From: Gordonia sediminis
GTDB taxonomy: Bacteria; Actinomycetota; Actinomycetes; Mycobacteriales; Mycobacteriaceae
DNA length: 64,000 bases
Direction of reading: 5' to 3'
Assembly: GCA_004193205.1 (NCBI GenBank)
Contig: RZUM01000001.1
Coordinates: 329,009 to 393,008, forward strand
Shown piece after piece: positions 41,237-49,911 of this stretch. The notes beneath the pieces are model-generated. The model made no database searches. It saw only the letters and a list, made by a program, of their open reading frames with translations, and was not told where the DNA came from. A program made the translations under genes and the position numbers. Each line of letters starts with the position of its first letter. Position 1 is the first letter of the stretch.

Positions 41237-41845
41237 GTGATCACCTCCACCGTCGCCGACACGACCCGCGACCGCATCCTCTCCGCAGCGGCGGACGAGT
41301 TCGCCCAGCACGGCGCGGCCGGGGCCCGCATCGATCGGATCGCCCGCCGGGCGAAGACGAGCAAAGAGCGGATGTACGCGTACTTCCGCAGCAAGGAGCA
41401 GCTCTATCGCGTCGTCGCCGAACGCGAACTCGCCGAGATGACCGACGCGACGCATATGGACGCCACCGATCTGCCCGGCTATGCGGGACGGGTGCACGAC
41501 TACTTCATGGCCCGTCCCGACCACCTCCGGCTCATGCACTGGGGAATGCTGGACAGCGTCGAGACGCGAACTCCCGGCGATCCCTATCTCGACGCGATGC
41601 AGCAGACGGTGCATGACGGCATCGAGCAGATCCGTCAGGCACAGCGCGCCGGGCAGCTCGACGCCTCCTGGGATCCGATCGACGTGATGGTCATCGTCAA
41701 CCAGATCGCCCTGGCCTGGGCCTGGCAGCCGGGCCTCACCGACCTCGTCGAGGGACAGGTCAATGATCCATCCGCGGCCGCGCGGCGCGCCTCGATCGTC
41801 GCCGCCGTGGCCGGCCTGTTCCCGACAGGAGGAGTCGCGTCGTGA
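41237..41845 (+). CDS. TetR/AcrR family regulator, probably leaderless
   Basis: 202 aa from GTG 41237, which lies exactly six bases after TATAGT, the -10 distance expected for a transcript that begins at the start codon; GTG 41231 is two codons earlier but overlaps the promoter. HTH: 'ARIDRIARRAKTSKERMYAYFRSKEQLYRVV'. The C-terminal domain resembles TetR regulators of esterase or catabolic genes. The stop overlaps the start of the PucR-like gene. Confidence 0.85.
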   Translation: MITSTVADTTRDRILSAAADEFAQHGAAGARIDRIARRAKTSKERMYAYFRSKEQLYRVVAERELAEMTDATHMDATDLPGYAGRVHDYFMARPDHLRLMHWGMLDSVETRTPGDPYLDAMQQTVHDGIEQIRQAQRAGQLDASWDPIDVMVIVNQIALAWAWQPGLTDLVEGQVNDPSAAARRASIVAAVAGLFPTGGVAS

Positions 41846-42918
41846 GGGAATGGATAGTCAGACTCAACACCATTGACGGCGGTGCGGCCGAAGCGCTCCG
41901 GGTCATCGAGCATTTCGACACGCTGGTCGACCAGCGGTCGTCGGCGATGGCCATGCTGCGCGCGGCCGCGGCGCTGGCGAATTGCCCCTGCGGACTGGAG
42001 GATCCGGACCGCGGCCTACGCGTCGGGGTCGACGCGTCCGGTCGAGCCGTCGCCAAGGACGCCGACGACGCGGCCGGCGCGACGGCACGCCGCACGGAAT
42101 GCTTCGAGGAGATCACGGTCTGGCTCGACCGCGACGGCCCGCCGCAGCCACTGGATCATCTGATCCTCGAGCGGTTCGCCCGCAGCCTGCATGCGGTCAA
42201 AAAGGCGCGCGACGTGTCGCCCGTCGTGGCCGCAAGGCGGCTCGCCTGCGACCCGGAGGCCTCCCCCGCCGACCGTGACGCCGCGGTCCGTCAACTCGGG
42301 CTCGGATCGACGGTCACGGTGGTCGTAACGCACGTGGCCGACGCGCGGCGACTGCCCGCCGGGCTCGTCGTCGACGACCTTCAGGTCCACCTCTTTCCCG
42401 CGACTGCGGGTGCCGTCGTCGGTGCACCCGCCGCGATCCCGCTCGACATCGCTGCCGGGTTGTGCACCTGCCCGGCCACCGACGTCCATCGGGGCTGGCA
42501 GAACGCCGCCACGGCGCTGCGGATCGCGGTCGATCTCACCACGTGCGACCCCACCCATGTGCACTACGAACACCTGGGCGCCATCGCGACGATCGTCGAC
42601 AGCATCGACCCCGACACCGCCGCGCACGCCCCCGATGTCCGTCGGATGACCGAGCTGCAAGCCCAGCGGCCGTGGGTCGTACCAACTCTGGAGGCGATTC
42701 TCAGCCACACCAGCATTCGTGAGGCCGCGCGGGTGCAGAATCTGCACCACTCCACCATGCGCCAGCGCATCGATTGGCTCGAACGCCAACTCGGGTACAA
42801 CCCGCTCGGTGACGGCGGATTCGCCCGCGCCGGCACCACTCTCACGCTGTGGCGGATCGCGATGGCCGCGGCCGGGAGTCGCCGGACCGAGACCTTTGCC
42901 ACCGCCGCGTGTCGGTAA
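41842..42918 (+). CDS. PucR/CdaR-like regulator, copy 1
   Basis: 358 aa from GTG 41842 (GTGA overlap with TetR stop; AGGAGG upstream). N-terminal part begins 'AEALRVIEHFDTLVDQRSSA', middle has GGDEF-less sensor-like region, and the C-terminal end holds the PucR helix-turn-helix ('TSIREAARVQNLHHSTMRQRIDWLERQLGYNP'). A related gene at 60917-61870 shares both ends. Such regulators often activate catabolic operons; the neighbouring HSL hydrolase genes are plausible targets. Confidence 0.75.
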   Translation: MREWIVRLNTIDGGAAEALRVIEHFDTLVDQRSSAMAMLRAAAALANCPCGLEDPDRGLRVGVDASGRAVAKDADDAAGATARRTECFEEITVWLDRDGPPQPLDHLILERFARSLHAVKKARDVSPVVAARRLACDPEASPADRDAAVRQLGLGSTVTVVVTHVADARRLPAGLVVDDLQVHLFPATAGAVVGAPAAIPLDIAAGLCTCPATDVHRGWQNAATALRIAVDLTTCDPTHVHYEHLGAIATIVDSIDPDTAAHAPDVRRMTELQAQRPWVVPTLEAILSHTSIREAARVQNLHHSTMRQRIDWLERQLGYNPLGDGGFARAGTTLTLWRIAMAAAGSRRTETFATAACR

Positions 42919-42997
42919 ACGGAGGGCGAGTGACGTCGCTGCGGCGGCAGCGGCGTCGCCTACTCAGCGTGTTCACTGAAAACCGAAGGAGGTTTTC

Positions 42998-43987
42998 ATG
43001 TCTCAGCAAACATTCGCATTCGGTCCGGTCCTCGTCCGCCCTCCGTACGATCCTGAACTGGTTCCCGGCCTTGCCCAGATTCGTTCCGCAACACCGGCAA
43101 TCAGCGACGACACACTGGAGCTCATCCGGGAGATCACGGTCGCGGCCATCCCGGGACGCGATCCGGTCGACCTGACGGTGGGTGGCCGGGTGCGGGTCGA
43201 GGAGCTCACCATCCCGGTCGCCGACGCCGAACTCGCCCTGTGCGTCCTCACACCTGCAGCGGGACAGGGCCCTTGGCCGCTGATCTACTATCTGCACGGT
43301 GGTGGGATGGTCGCGGGTGGACGGCACCTCGGTCTCGAGGATCTCCTCGGCCACGTGGCCGACGGTGACGCCGTCGTCGCGTCCCTCGAATACCGGCTCG
43401 CACCCGAGCATCCCGATCCCACCCCGGTCACCGACTGCTACGAGGGGCTGCGGTGGTGCGCCGAGAACGCCGACCGATTGCGCATCGACCCGTCGCACAT
43501 CATCGTCACCGGCACCAGCGCCGGCGGCGGACTCGCCGCCGGCGTGTCATTGATGGCGCGCGACAGGGGTTTTCCGCGACCCAGCCACCAGATCCTGGTC
43601 TGCCCGATGCTCGACGACCGGTTCGAAACCCATAGTTCGGTCATGCTCGACGACGACGGGACGTGGGACCGCAACGGAAACCTGTACGGCTGGAACGCAT
43701 TACTCGGCGACCGACGCGGCACCGAGAATGTCTCCCCGTATGCCGCGCCGGCGCGGGCCACCGACCTGTCCGGCCTGCCCCGCACATTCCTCGACGTCGG
43801 CTCGGCCGAGGGCTTTCGCGACGAGGTGATCGAGTACGCGACCGGCCTGAGCCGGGCGGGCGTCAGCGTCGACCTCCACATGTGGGGCGGCGGATTCCAC
43901 GGCTACGAGAACATCTCTCAGGCGGCTGTCGCGAAAGCGTCGTTCGCCACCCGGACCGAGTTCATCCGGCGTGCACTCGAGCGCTGA
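42998..43987 (+). CDS. Alpha/beta hydrolase, HSL family, copy 2
   Basis: 329 aa. Strong AAGGAGG ribosome-binding site before ATG 42998. 'YYLHGGGMV', catalytic Ser in 'GTSAGGG', Asp in 'RTFLDVGSAEGF' and His in 'WGGGFHGYE' give the HSL set. It is collinear with the hydrolase at 40190-41179 and differs mainly near the nucleophile (GTSAGG here, GFSGGG there), so their substrates may differ. Its last 26 bp overlap the convergent LLM gene. Confidence 0.88.
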   Translation: MSQQTFAFGPVLVRPPYDPELVPGLAQIRSATPAISDDTLELIREITVAAIPGRDPVDLTVGGRVRVEELTIPVADAELALCVLTPAAGQGPWPLIYYLHGGGMVAGGRHLGLEDLLGHVADGDAVVASLEYRLAPEHPDPTPVTDCYEGLRWCAENADRLRIDPSHIIVTGTSAGGGLAAGVSLMARDRGFPRPSHQILVCPMLDDRFETHSSVMLDDDGTWDRNGNLYGWNALLGDRRGTENVSPYAAPARATDLSGLPRTFLDVGSAEGFRDEVIEYATGLSRAGVSVDLHMWGGGFHGYENISQAAVAKASFATRTEFIRRALER

Positions 43988-44915
43988 CACCTGATCGGGC
44001 CCGCAACGCGGGCCCGATCGATGCGAGCTCGCGCCACGGCGCCATCGGCAATGTCGCGAGATCCGCGGTGAGCACCTGGACGCAGACGTGGTCGGCGCCG
44101 GCGTCCAGGTGCGACTGCACGCGGTCGGCGATCTGCTCGAGCGAGCCCCAGGCCACGATCGCGTCGACGAGACGGTCACTGCCCTCGCCGGCGAGATCGT
44201 CGTCGCCCCAGCCCAGCCGCCGCAGGTTGTTGGTGTAGTTGGGCAATGCGAGATACCGCTGCATGAACCGTCGTCCGATGGCCCTTGCGGCGCTCGGGTC
44301 GGTCTCGAACACCACGGTTTGAGCCGGGGCGAGCAATGGTGCATCGCCGAGCGCCTCGCGTGCCACCGCGGTGTGTTCGACGGGCACGAAGTAGGTGTGC
44401 GCACCGACACCGCGCTCGGCGGCCAACCGCAGCATCCGGGGGCCGAGCGCGGCCAGCACCCGGCGGGGCGCCGTCGGCGACGGCGCCCCGAAGAAGCTGC
44501 TGGTGTCCATCGTGTCGAGGTAGTCGACCATCGTGCTGTACGGCTTGGACCCGTAGCGGCTGTGGTGATTTCCCTCGACCAGCGGCTGATGGCTGACACC
44601 GATGCCGAGGAGGAACCGGTCGACGAACGCCTCGCTGAGGGTTCGCCAGCCAGCATTCATCGTCATCGCGGTCCGGGCATGCAAGTTGGCGATACCCGTG
44701 GCGACGGTCATCTTCGACGACGCCGAAAGCAGCAGCGCGGCATTGGCGAACGGCTCGCGAGCCACCGCCTCGGGCACCCAGAGGGCGCCGAACCCCAGCT
44801 CGTCGAGTTCGGCGACGGCGTCCCGGGCGATGGCCATTGGTTGGACATCGAGTTGGAACGACCAGATTCCGAGCGGGCCGAGCTGGGGGATCGTCTCCCC
44901 GACAACATTATTCAC
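43962..44915 (-). CDS. LLM-class F420/flavin-dependent oxidoreductase
   Basis: 317 aa from GTG 44915, which overlaps the TGA of the amidohydrolase gene (GTGA). Luciferase-like barrel: 'GIWSFQLDVQPMAIARDAVAELDELGFGALWVPEA', 'TVATGIANLHARTAMTMNAG', 'RFLLGIGVSHQPLVEG', 'LRLAAERGVGAHTYFVPVEH'. This subgroup in actinobacteria typically uses F420. It may hydride-transfer to an intermediate that the amidohydrolase then processes; inference. The 3' end carries a bidirectional terminator and overlaps the HSL gene by 26 bp. Confidence 0.87.
   Translation of the reverse strand: MNNVVGETIPQLGPLGIWSFQLDVQPMAIARDAVAELDELGFGALWVPEAVAREPFANAALLLSASSKMTVATGIANLHARTAMTMNAGWRTLSEAFVDRFLLGIGVSHQPLVEGNHHSRYGSKPYSTMVDYLDTMDTSSFFGAPSPTAPRRVLAALGPRMLRLAAERGVGAHTYFVPVEHTAVAREALGDAPLLAPAQTVVFETDPSAARAIGRRFMQRYLALPNYTNNLRRLGWGDDDLAGEGSDRLVDAIVAWGSLEQIADRVQSHLDAGADHVCVQVLTADLATLPMAPWRELASIGPALRARSGVSARVHAG
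43993..44019. terminator. 12-bp perfect hairpin, bidirectional terminator
   Basis: GATCGGGCCCGC-AAC-GCGGGCCCGATC, five bases after the HSL copy 2 stop. It lies inside the last codons of the convergent LLM gene, so transcription from both sides could end here. Confidence 0.75.
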
Positions 44916-46108
44916 GGCAGCAGCCACTCGGCATTCGTCCGGAGGAACTTCGTGGTGATCTCTTCGCCGAGGGGTTCGACCCGGGCGACCATGTTGTCCA
45001 GGGCATCCTTGGTGCCCTCGACGTGCGGGTAGTCCGACGAGAAGCAGAAGATGTCGGCCAGGTTCGGGTCGTCTTGGAAGTAGCGGTCGACCGGCTCGAA
45101 ATTGAACGGCGAAACCCGCACGTTGCGGGCGATGAACTCCGACGGCTTGAGCGAGAACTTGGCCGCGGCCGAACCGGGGAACACGTTGATGTACATGTCC
45201 ATACGCCGTGCGGCGTTGCCCACCCAGTGCGCACCGACCTCCAGCAGACCGACCCGCAGCCGCGGGAACCGCTCGAACACGCCACCCAGCACCATGGTGG
45301 ACAGGTAGTTGTCCACCGCCATGTGCACGGTGGCGAACATGTGGATCGTGGTGTTCGGGATCTCCGGCGACTGGAACAGGTCCATGAACGTCTCGGCGAT
45401 CGACCACCGGGGATCGAGGAACGCGAACTCGGTGCCGATGTGCAGCGTCACCGGGACGTCGGCCTCTTCGAACATGCGCCAGAACGGGTCGAGCGCCGAA
45501 TGCGCCGGCGAGAGGCCGCCCGGGGGCTGGTCGGCCTGCACGTAGACTGCCCGCACGCCGCACTCGATGAGCTTGCGGCCGGTCTCCATCATCTCGTTCA
45601 GGTCCGGGCTGGTGGGCACGATCCCGACCATCCGGATCCGGCCGTCCGCCAGCACCGGTTCACTGACGACCCACTCGTTGTAGGCGCGCAGGAAGCTCGT
45701 GGTGAACTCCGGCCGCGACATGCCTTCGAGCATCGAGACGTCACCGCCGAAGCGCATGTCGAAGGCGACGTCGTTCATGCCGCCGACCATCATCGCCGCG
45801 ATCGCCGTGGTCGGGAACACGAGCTGACGGTCGATTCCCATGGTGTCGAGCACCTCGAGTCGACGGTGCATGTCGATCGCGCTCGGAGCCGGCGGACCCT
45901 TGATCTTCCAGATGTCGCACGGCTCGATCGGGGTCACGTCGCCGATGATGTCGGGCTGATGCATGTTGGTGGCCGTCGGATCCGGACGCAACTCATCCAT
46001 CACCTCGAAGAGCCGGCCCATGATCCGGCCCGGCTTGCCGAGCACGTCGCCCAGGAGGTGCCCCGGGATCATTTCGTGACTGTCAATGTCATTGGCTAAG
46101 AGCTGCAT
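44912..46108 (-). CDS. Amidohydrolase-2 family enzyme (ACMSD/decarboxylase-like)
   Basis: 398 aa. 'NDIDSHEMIPGH' at the N-terminus, a His in 'PVTLHIGTEFAFL' and 'FCFSSDYPHVEGTKDAL' near the C-terminus are the metal and catalytic positions of the Amidohydro_2 family, whose members decarboxylate aromatic or muconate-type acids or hydrolyse C-C or C-O bonds. RBS AGAGG at five bases. It heads a two-gene operon with the LLM oxidoreductase and its promoter region carries the regulon operator at 46188. Confidence 0.85.
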   Translation of the reverse strand: MQLLANDIDSHEMIPGHLLGDVLGKPGRIMGRLFEVMDELRPDPTATNMHQPDIIGDVTPIEPCDIWKIKGPPAPSAIDMHRRLEVLDTMGIDRQLVFPTTAIAAMMVGGMNDVAFDMRFGGDVSMLEGMSRPEFTTSFLRAYNEWVVSEPVLADGRIRMVGIVPTSPDLNEMMETGRKLIECGVRAVYVQADQPPGGLSPAHSALDPFWRMFEEADVPVTLHIGTEFAFLDPRWSIAETFMDLFQSPEIPNTTIHMFATVHMAVDNYLSTMVLGGVFERFPRLRVGLLEVGAHWVGNAARRMDMYINVFPGSAAAKFSLKPSEFIARNVRVSPFNFEPVDRYFQDDPNLADIFCFSSDYPHVEGTKDALDNMVARVEPLGEEITTKFLRTNAEWLLP

Positions 46109-46187
46109 TGCTACCTCTCAGAAGTTGGTTGTAGATAGTGCGAATAGGTGGATACGAGGGCTTCTCGCGCACTCGCCGGCAGGTGAA

Positions 46188-46205
46188 CTAGATAGATTGA
46201 TCTAG
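46188..46205. promoter_or_regulatory. Regulon operator, site A (amidohydrolase-LLM operon)
   Basis: CTAGATAGATTGATCTAG: half-sites CTAGAT and ATCTAG are exact inverted repeats around AGATTG. It lies 79 bp upstream of the amidohydrolase start and is identical to 60675-60692. Confidence 0.75.
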
Positions 46206-46386
46206 TATTTCGAGACTAAGCTCACTTGCCCGAGCCCGTCAAGACCCATTCTGCGAGCTTCGGCTGGGTCGACTTCACCCGACGGCGAAGGGCGCGCCGC
46301 AACTGCTAGCCACCTTAGGACTGGTCGCATACCCGTTGTGGCGCAGCAATATCAGCCCACACTGTATCGGGGTCGGTCCGCGGATC

Positions 46387-47154
46387 TCAGAACACCGAGT
46401 AGCCGCCGTCGATGACGATCTCGTCGCCGGTCTGAAACCCACCGGCGCCGCCCGCGAGGTACGCCGCGAGACGCTCGAAGTCGTCCGGCGAGCCCCACCG
46501 CCGCTGCGGCATACGCTTGAGAACGTTGGTCGCGAACGCGGGTTGATCGAGTTCCTGACTGATCAGGGGCGTCTCGGTCCAGCCGACGACCAGCGAGTGC
46601 GCATTGATCCCGTATCGCGCGAGTTCGATGGCGCACGAACGGATCATCGCGGACAAGCCGGCCTTGCTCGCGGCGTAGGCCTGGCCGCGCGGGGTGCCGT
46701 GCAACGACGACACGCTCGACGTCCCGACCAGCACGCCGCCCTCACCGCGCTCGACCATGTGCTTGGCGGCCTCCCGGAGGGTGAGGAAGGCGCCGTCGAG
46801 ATTGACGGAGGTGACCGCCCGGAAGTCGTCGAGGCTGGTGTCGACGAACGCGGAGTCGGTGTCGTGCCGGCCGGCGTTCGCGAAACACGAGTCGACGCAA
46901 CCGAAATGATCGACCGTCTCCGCGAAGGCCGCGCCGACCGCCTCTTCGTCTCCGACGTTGCACCGGACTCCGTGCACCCGGGTACCGAACTCGGCGAGCT
47001 CGGCGACGGCGCACGCGGTGCGCTCGGCATTGGTTCCCCAGATGCACACGTCGGCGCCGGAGCGAGCCAGCCCGCGGGCCATGCCGAGGCCGATGCCGGA
47101 GTTTCCGCCGGTGACCAGCGCGACGTGACCGGCCAGATCGAAGAGGGAGTTCAT
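46387..47154 (-). CDS. Short-chain dehydrogenase/reductase
   Basis: 255 aa from ATG 47154 (AAGGATC upstream). Cofactor motif 'TGGNSGIG', 'NAGRHD', catalytic Ser in 'GTSSVSSLHG' and Tyr-x3-Lys in 'YAASKAG'. Classical SDR oxidising or reducing an alcohol/ketone with NAD(P)H. Together with the NIPSNAP gene upstream on the same strand (32-bp gap) it falls under operator site B. Confidence 0.9.
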   Translation of the reverse strand: MNSLFDLAGHVALVTGGNSGIGLGMARGLARSGADVCIWGTNAERTACAVAELAEFGTRVHGVRCNVGDEEAVGAAFAETVDHFGCVDSCFANAGRHDTDSAFVDTSLDDFRAVTSVNLDGAFLTLREAAKHMVERGEGGVLVGTSSVSSLHGTPRGQAYAASKAGLSAMIRSCAIELARYGINAHSLVVGWTETPLISQELDQPAFATNVLKRMPQRRWGSPDDFERLAAYLAGGAGGFQTGDEIVIDGGYSVF

Positions 47155-47186
47155 CGAGATCCTTTGTATATCAACGCGGTTCTGAG

Positions 47187-47537
47187 TCAGCGAGTCGGCG
47201 AGAAATCGGTCGGGTCGAGGAACACGGCGGTCGCGCTCGCGGTGACGCGCTCGCCGGTGGCCTGGATCTCCACCCATTCGGGGTCGGCCCAGAACGCCTC
47301 CCAGGAGGCCTTGGCCGCTTCGCGGCTCTGGTGTCCGACGATGTAGGTCAGGTTGTCGGTGGGATTGCCGGCGTCGTCGGATTCGACCCAGTAGCCGACG
47401 CTCGTCATGCCGTGCTTCTCGAAGAGACCGACGGCGTGGCTGCGGAAGCGCTCGACCAGATCGTTGATCCTGCCCGGCATGGCCGTGTAGGTGCGGAGTT
47501 CGAAGGTGCGGGGAGGTTGTGCATTGTCAGTGTTCAT
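47187..47537 (-). CDS. NIPSNAP-family protein
   Basis: 116 aa. 'FELRTYTAMPGRINDLVERFRSHAVGLFEKHGMTSVGYWV' and 'LTYIVGHQSREAAKASWEAFWADPEW' are typical NIPSNAP ferredoxin-like folds. Members occur in bacterial catabolic clusters as small enzymes of unknown chemistry or as binding proteins. Its start codon overlaps operator site B, so repression would act on it directly, and the SDR is co-transcribed. Confidence 0.85.
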   Translation of the reverse strand: MNTDNAQPPRTFELRTYTAMPGRINDLVERFRSHAVGLFEKHGMTSVGYWVESDDAGNPTDNLTYIVGHQSREAAKASWEAFWADPEWVEIQATGERVTASATAVFLDPTDFSPTR

Positions 47538-47554
47538 TAGATCAATCTATCAAG
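47537..47554. promoter_or_regulatory. Regulon operator, site B (NIPSNAP-SDR and enoyl-CoA hydratase)
   Basis: TTAGATCAATCTATCAAG matches the reverse complement of the 18-mer at 16 of 18 positions. It overlaps the NIPSNAP start and is 111 bp before the divergent enoyl-CoA hydratase. Confidence 0.65.
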
Positions 47555-47665
47555 AGGCGGATGGGATCGAAATCCCCTTGTCGTGATCGAATCGAATTGG
47601 CCTGCAAACGATCACTTGGTGAATGGCTCTGGAACTGCACAGGTTCAGCGGGTTACAGTCAGCTC

Positions 47666-48448
47666 ATGCTCCTCTCCGATACGACCGATTCGATTCTCAC
47701 TCTCACGCTCAACCGGCCCGAATCCCGGAATGCGTTGACACCACAGCTCATTGCCGAGCTCCAGGCGCAGCTGGCTGCCGCCGACACCGACCCGGACGTG
47801 GCCGTCGTGATCCTCACCGGCGCCGATCCCGCGTTCTGTGCGGGCGTCGACCTCCGCGTCATCGGCGCCGAAGGCGGCTGGGACAACATGGGGACCAAAG
47901 GCAGGTCGGGCGCCGGCGACGCCCCCATCGGCCACCCGTGGACTCCGATCAGCAAGCCGGTCATCGGCGCGATCAACGGTGCGGCGGTCACCGGTGGCCT
48001 CGAGCTCGCCCTCGGCTGCGACATCCTTATCGCGTCCGAGCGTGCGAAGTTCGCCGACACCCACGCTCGCGTCGGGCTGATGCCGCTGTGGGGACTCACC
48101 GCACGACTGCCCGAGGCCGTCGGCTTCGGCTTTGCCCGTCGAATGAGCTTGTCCGGCAACTTTGTTGATGCCCGGACGGCTCTGGCGCACGGACTGGTGA
48201 CCGATGTCGTCGAGCACTCCGAACTCCTGCCGTCGGCCCGCGCGCTCGCCGCCGACATCGCGTCGAATAACCGGCGGGCCGTCGCATCGCTGCTCGGTTC
48301 GTACCGTACAATCCAGGACCACGTGCTGGCGCCGCAGGTCGAGACCGAAGCAGCCACGGCCGCCACCTGGCTCGCGAGCGACGCGAGCGCGGAGGTGGCC
48401 AAGGACGCGCAGGCCGTCATCGAACGCGGACGTGCTCAGGTGCAGTAG
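47666..48448 (+). CDS. Enoyl-CoA hydratase/isomerase, probably leaderless
   Basis: 260 aa. Crotonase fold: 'LTLNRPESRNALTPQLIAEL', 'AFCAGVDLRVIG' (oxyanion hole), 'PVIGAINGAAVTGGLELALGCDILIAS' (second oxyanion Gly and Glu). TACAGT ends six bases before the ATG and no ribosome-binding site is seen, so the mRNA is probably leaderless. Hydrates an enoyl-CoA in beta-oxidation or ring-fission catabolism. Its last 32 bp overlap the convergent NTF2-like gene. Confidence 0.85.
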   Translation: MLLSDTTDSILTLTLNRPESRNALTPQLIAELQAQLAAADTDPDVAVVILTGADPAFCAGVDLRVIGAEGGWDNMGTKGRSGAGDAPIGHPWTPISKPVIGAINGAAVTGGLELALGCDILIASERAKFADTHARVGLMPLWGLTARLPEAVGFGFARRMSLSGNFVDARTALAHGLVTDVVEHSELLPSARALAADIASNNRRAVASLLGSYRTIQDHVLAPQVETEAATAATWLASDASAEVAKDAQAVIERGRAQVQ

Positions 48449-48977
48449 CTCCACTCGCCACGGTCTTGATCGTCTTGCCGGCCTTCTCGGCGTATTTGAA
48501 CGCATCGTGCTTGTCGATGACCGGGGCAGAGTCGCCGATCTTGGAGACCCCCGGCAGGCTCTCGAAATCCGACCCGAGCTGCTTGCCCATGAGGCCCGCG
48601 AAGTTGGGGTCCTGGTACATCCGCTCGCCGGAGATCTTCTTGGTCTCCGGGTCGAAGCTCATGACGACGAGGTAGAGGCCGTTGACGCGCTCGCCGTCGT
48701 CGTTGGTGAACGTCATGTGTGCCTCGCGGATCAGCGTGTTGGGTGCGATGGCGTGGACGCGCTTCTCCGCGGCCACATTGCCGGCGTCGCGCAGGATGCG
48801 GTTGTACACCTCGCGGATCGCCTCACGGCCGTCGACCTGGAGGCCGAAGAAGGCAAGTTCGTAGTGCGGGTTGTCGACCAGGGTGGCCATGGTGGCGTCG
48901 ACGTCCTGCTCGAGTTCGGCGATCTCGTGGGCGAGGAGGATCTCTTCCATTTCCTTCTTCGTGAGGTCTGCTGCCAT
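48417..48977 (-). CDS. NTF2-like (SnoaL-type) protein, paralogue
   Basis: 186 aa from ATG 48977; a GTG at 48986 is an alternative and both compete for one AAAGGA. 'MEEILLAHEIAELEQDVDATMATLVDNPHYEL' is collinear with the protein at 39350-39856, and the C-terminus is longer here with a basic tail. Likely a cyclase, isomerase or binding protein on an intermediate. The spacer to the YxaF-type TetR gene holds operator site C. Confidence 0.8.
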   Translation of the reverse strand: MAADLTKKEMEEILLAHEIAELEQDVDATMATLVDNPHYELAFFGLQVDGREAIREVYNRILRDAGNVAAEKRVHAIAPNTLIREAHMTFTNDDGERVNGLYLVVMSFDPETKKISGERMYQDPNFAGLMGKQLGSDFESLPGVSKIGDSAPVIDKHDAFKYAEKAGKTIKTVASGATAPEHVRVR

Positions 48978-49212
48978 CGGGATCACGTGTCCTTTCGTCG
49001 TTTCTGCAGAGTCGGACGACGCCGCAGGTCATGGAGGTCGGAGTGGAGTGTCCGGCCCGTGATCTCGGACCGAACGGGAGTGAAGTGGAACACTCATGAG
49101 CTCCGATGTAATGAGCGTCTCATCGCGAGGGCGGTGGACATATCCGCCAACCGCGGCGGAATTTCTGCGCTCGGTAGCCATGTGGCGCGTACGGCGCAAA
49201 CAGCCGGAGGCG

Positions 49213-49230
49213 CTAGACAGATTGATCTAG
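49213..49230. promoter_or_regulatory. Regulon operator, site C (TetR autoregulation)
   Basis: CTAGACAGATTGATCTAG, one mismatch to sites A and D. It overlaps a TAGTAT -10 element (49228-49233) and lies 12 bp before the TetR start, so bound repressor would exclude RNA polymerase. Confidence 0.75.
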
Positions 49231-49242
49231 TATCCTCGGGGA

Positions 49243-49845
49243 ATGGCTCCTACCCGTGCATCGGACGACACCCGCGAGACCCGGACCCGACTCGTCGAGT
49301 CGGCGGCCGAGCTCTTCAGCAAACAGGGCTACGGCGGCACCGGGATCAAGACGGTCCTGGCCGACGCCAGCGCGCCCTACGGGTCGCTGTACCACTTCTT
49401 CCCCGGCGGCAAGCAGGATCTCGGCGTTGCCGCACTGAAGTACGGCGGCGAGCGCTACCGCAGCCAGGTCGAGGCATTCCACCCGGTCGGGTCCGATCCG
49501 GTCGAGGCCACGACGCGGTCCTTCGAGCACGCCGCCGACCTCCTCGTCACGACGGAGTTCTCCGACGCGTGCCCGATCGCGACCATGGCGCTGGAAGCAG
49601 CCAACACCAACGATGCCCTGCGTCAAGCCGCGGCCGAGGCGTTCGAGTCGTGGCTCGACGTTCTCGAGACCAGCTTCGCCGAGGCCGGTGTCGCCGACGA
49701 GCGGGCGCGCGAGGTCGCTGTGGAATGCTTCTGCCTCATGGAGGGCTCTGTGCTCCTCGCGCGGACGACGCGGTCGGCGGACCCGGTCCACATCGCGGGC
49801 CGCGCGGCAGCGAGTCTGGTCTCGGCCGCGCTCGCCGAGGCCTGA
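49243..49845 (+). CDS. TetR regulator of YxaF/LmrA type, probable master repressor
   Basis: 200 aa. HTH 'AAELFSKQGYGGTGIKTVLADASAPYGSLYHFFPGGKQ' with the 'APYGSLYHFFPGGK' signature found in YxaF/LmrA-type repressors. The C-terminal domain has the acidic helix pattern of that group. The operator at 49213 overlaps its own promoter, and the same operator stands before the amidohydrolase, NIPSNAP, ThDP-enzyme and VOC genes, so it is the best candidate for the regulon's repressor. Effector unknown. Confidence 0.85.
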   Translation: MAPTRASDDTRETRTRLVESAAELFSKQGYGGTGIKTVLADASAPYGSLYHFFPGGKQDLGVAALKYGGERYRSQVEAFHPVGSDPVEATTRSFEHAADLLVTTEFSDACPIATMALEAANTNDALRQAAAEAFESWLDVLETSFAEAGVADERAREVAVECFCLMEGSVLLARTTRSADPVHIAGRAAASLVSAALAEA

Positions 49846-49911
49846 CCCACCGCGCCACGGGCGGGCCGCGCGCTTCTGCACGCGACCCGACAAGTGGCGA
49901 CAGCATTCATC

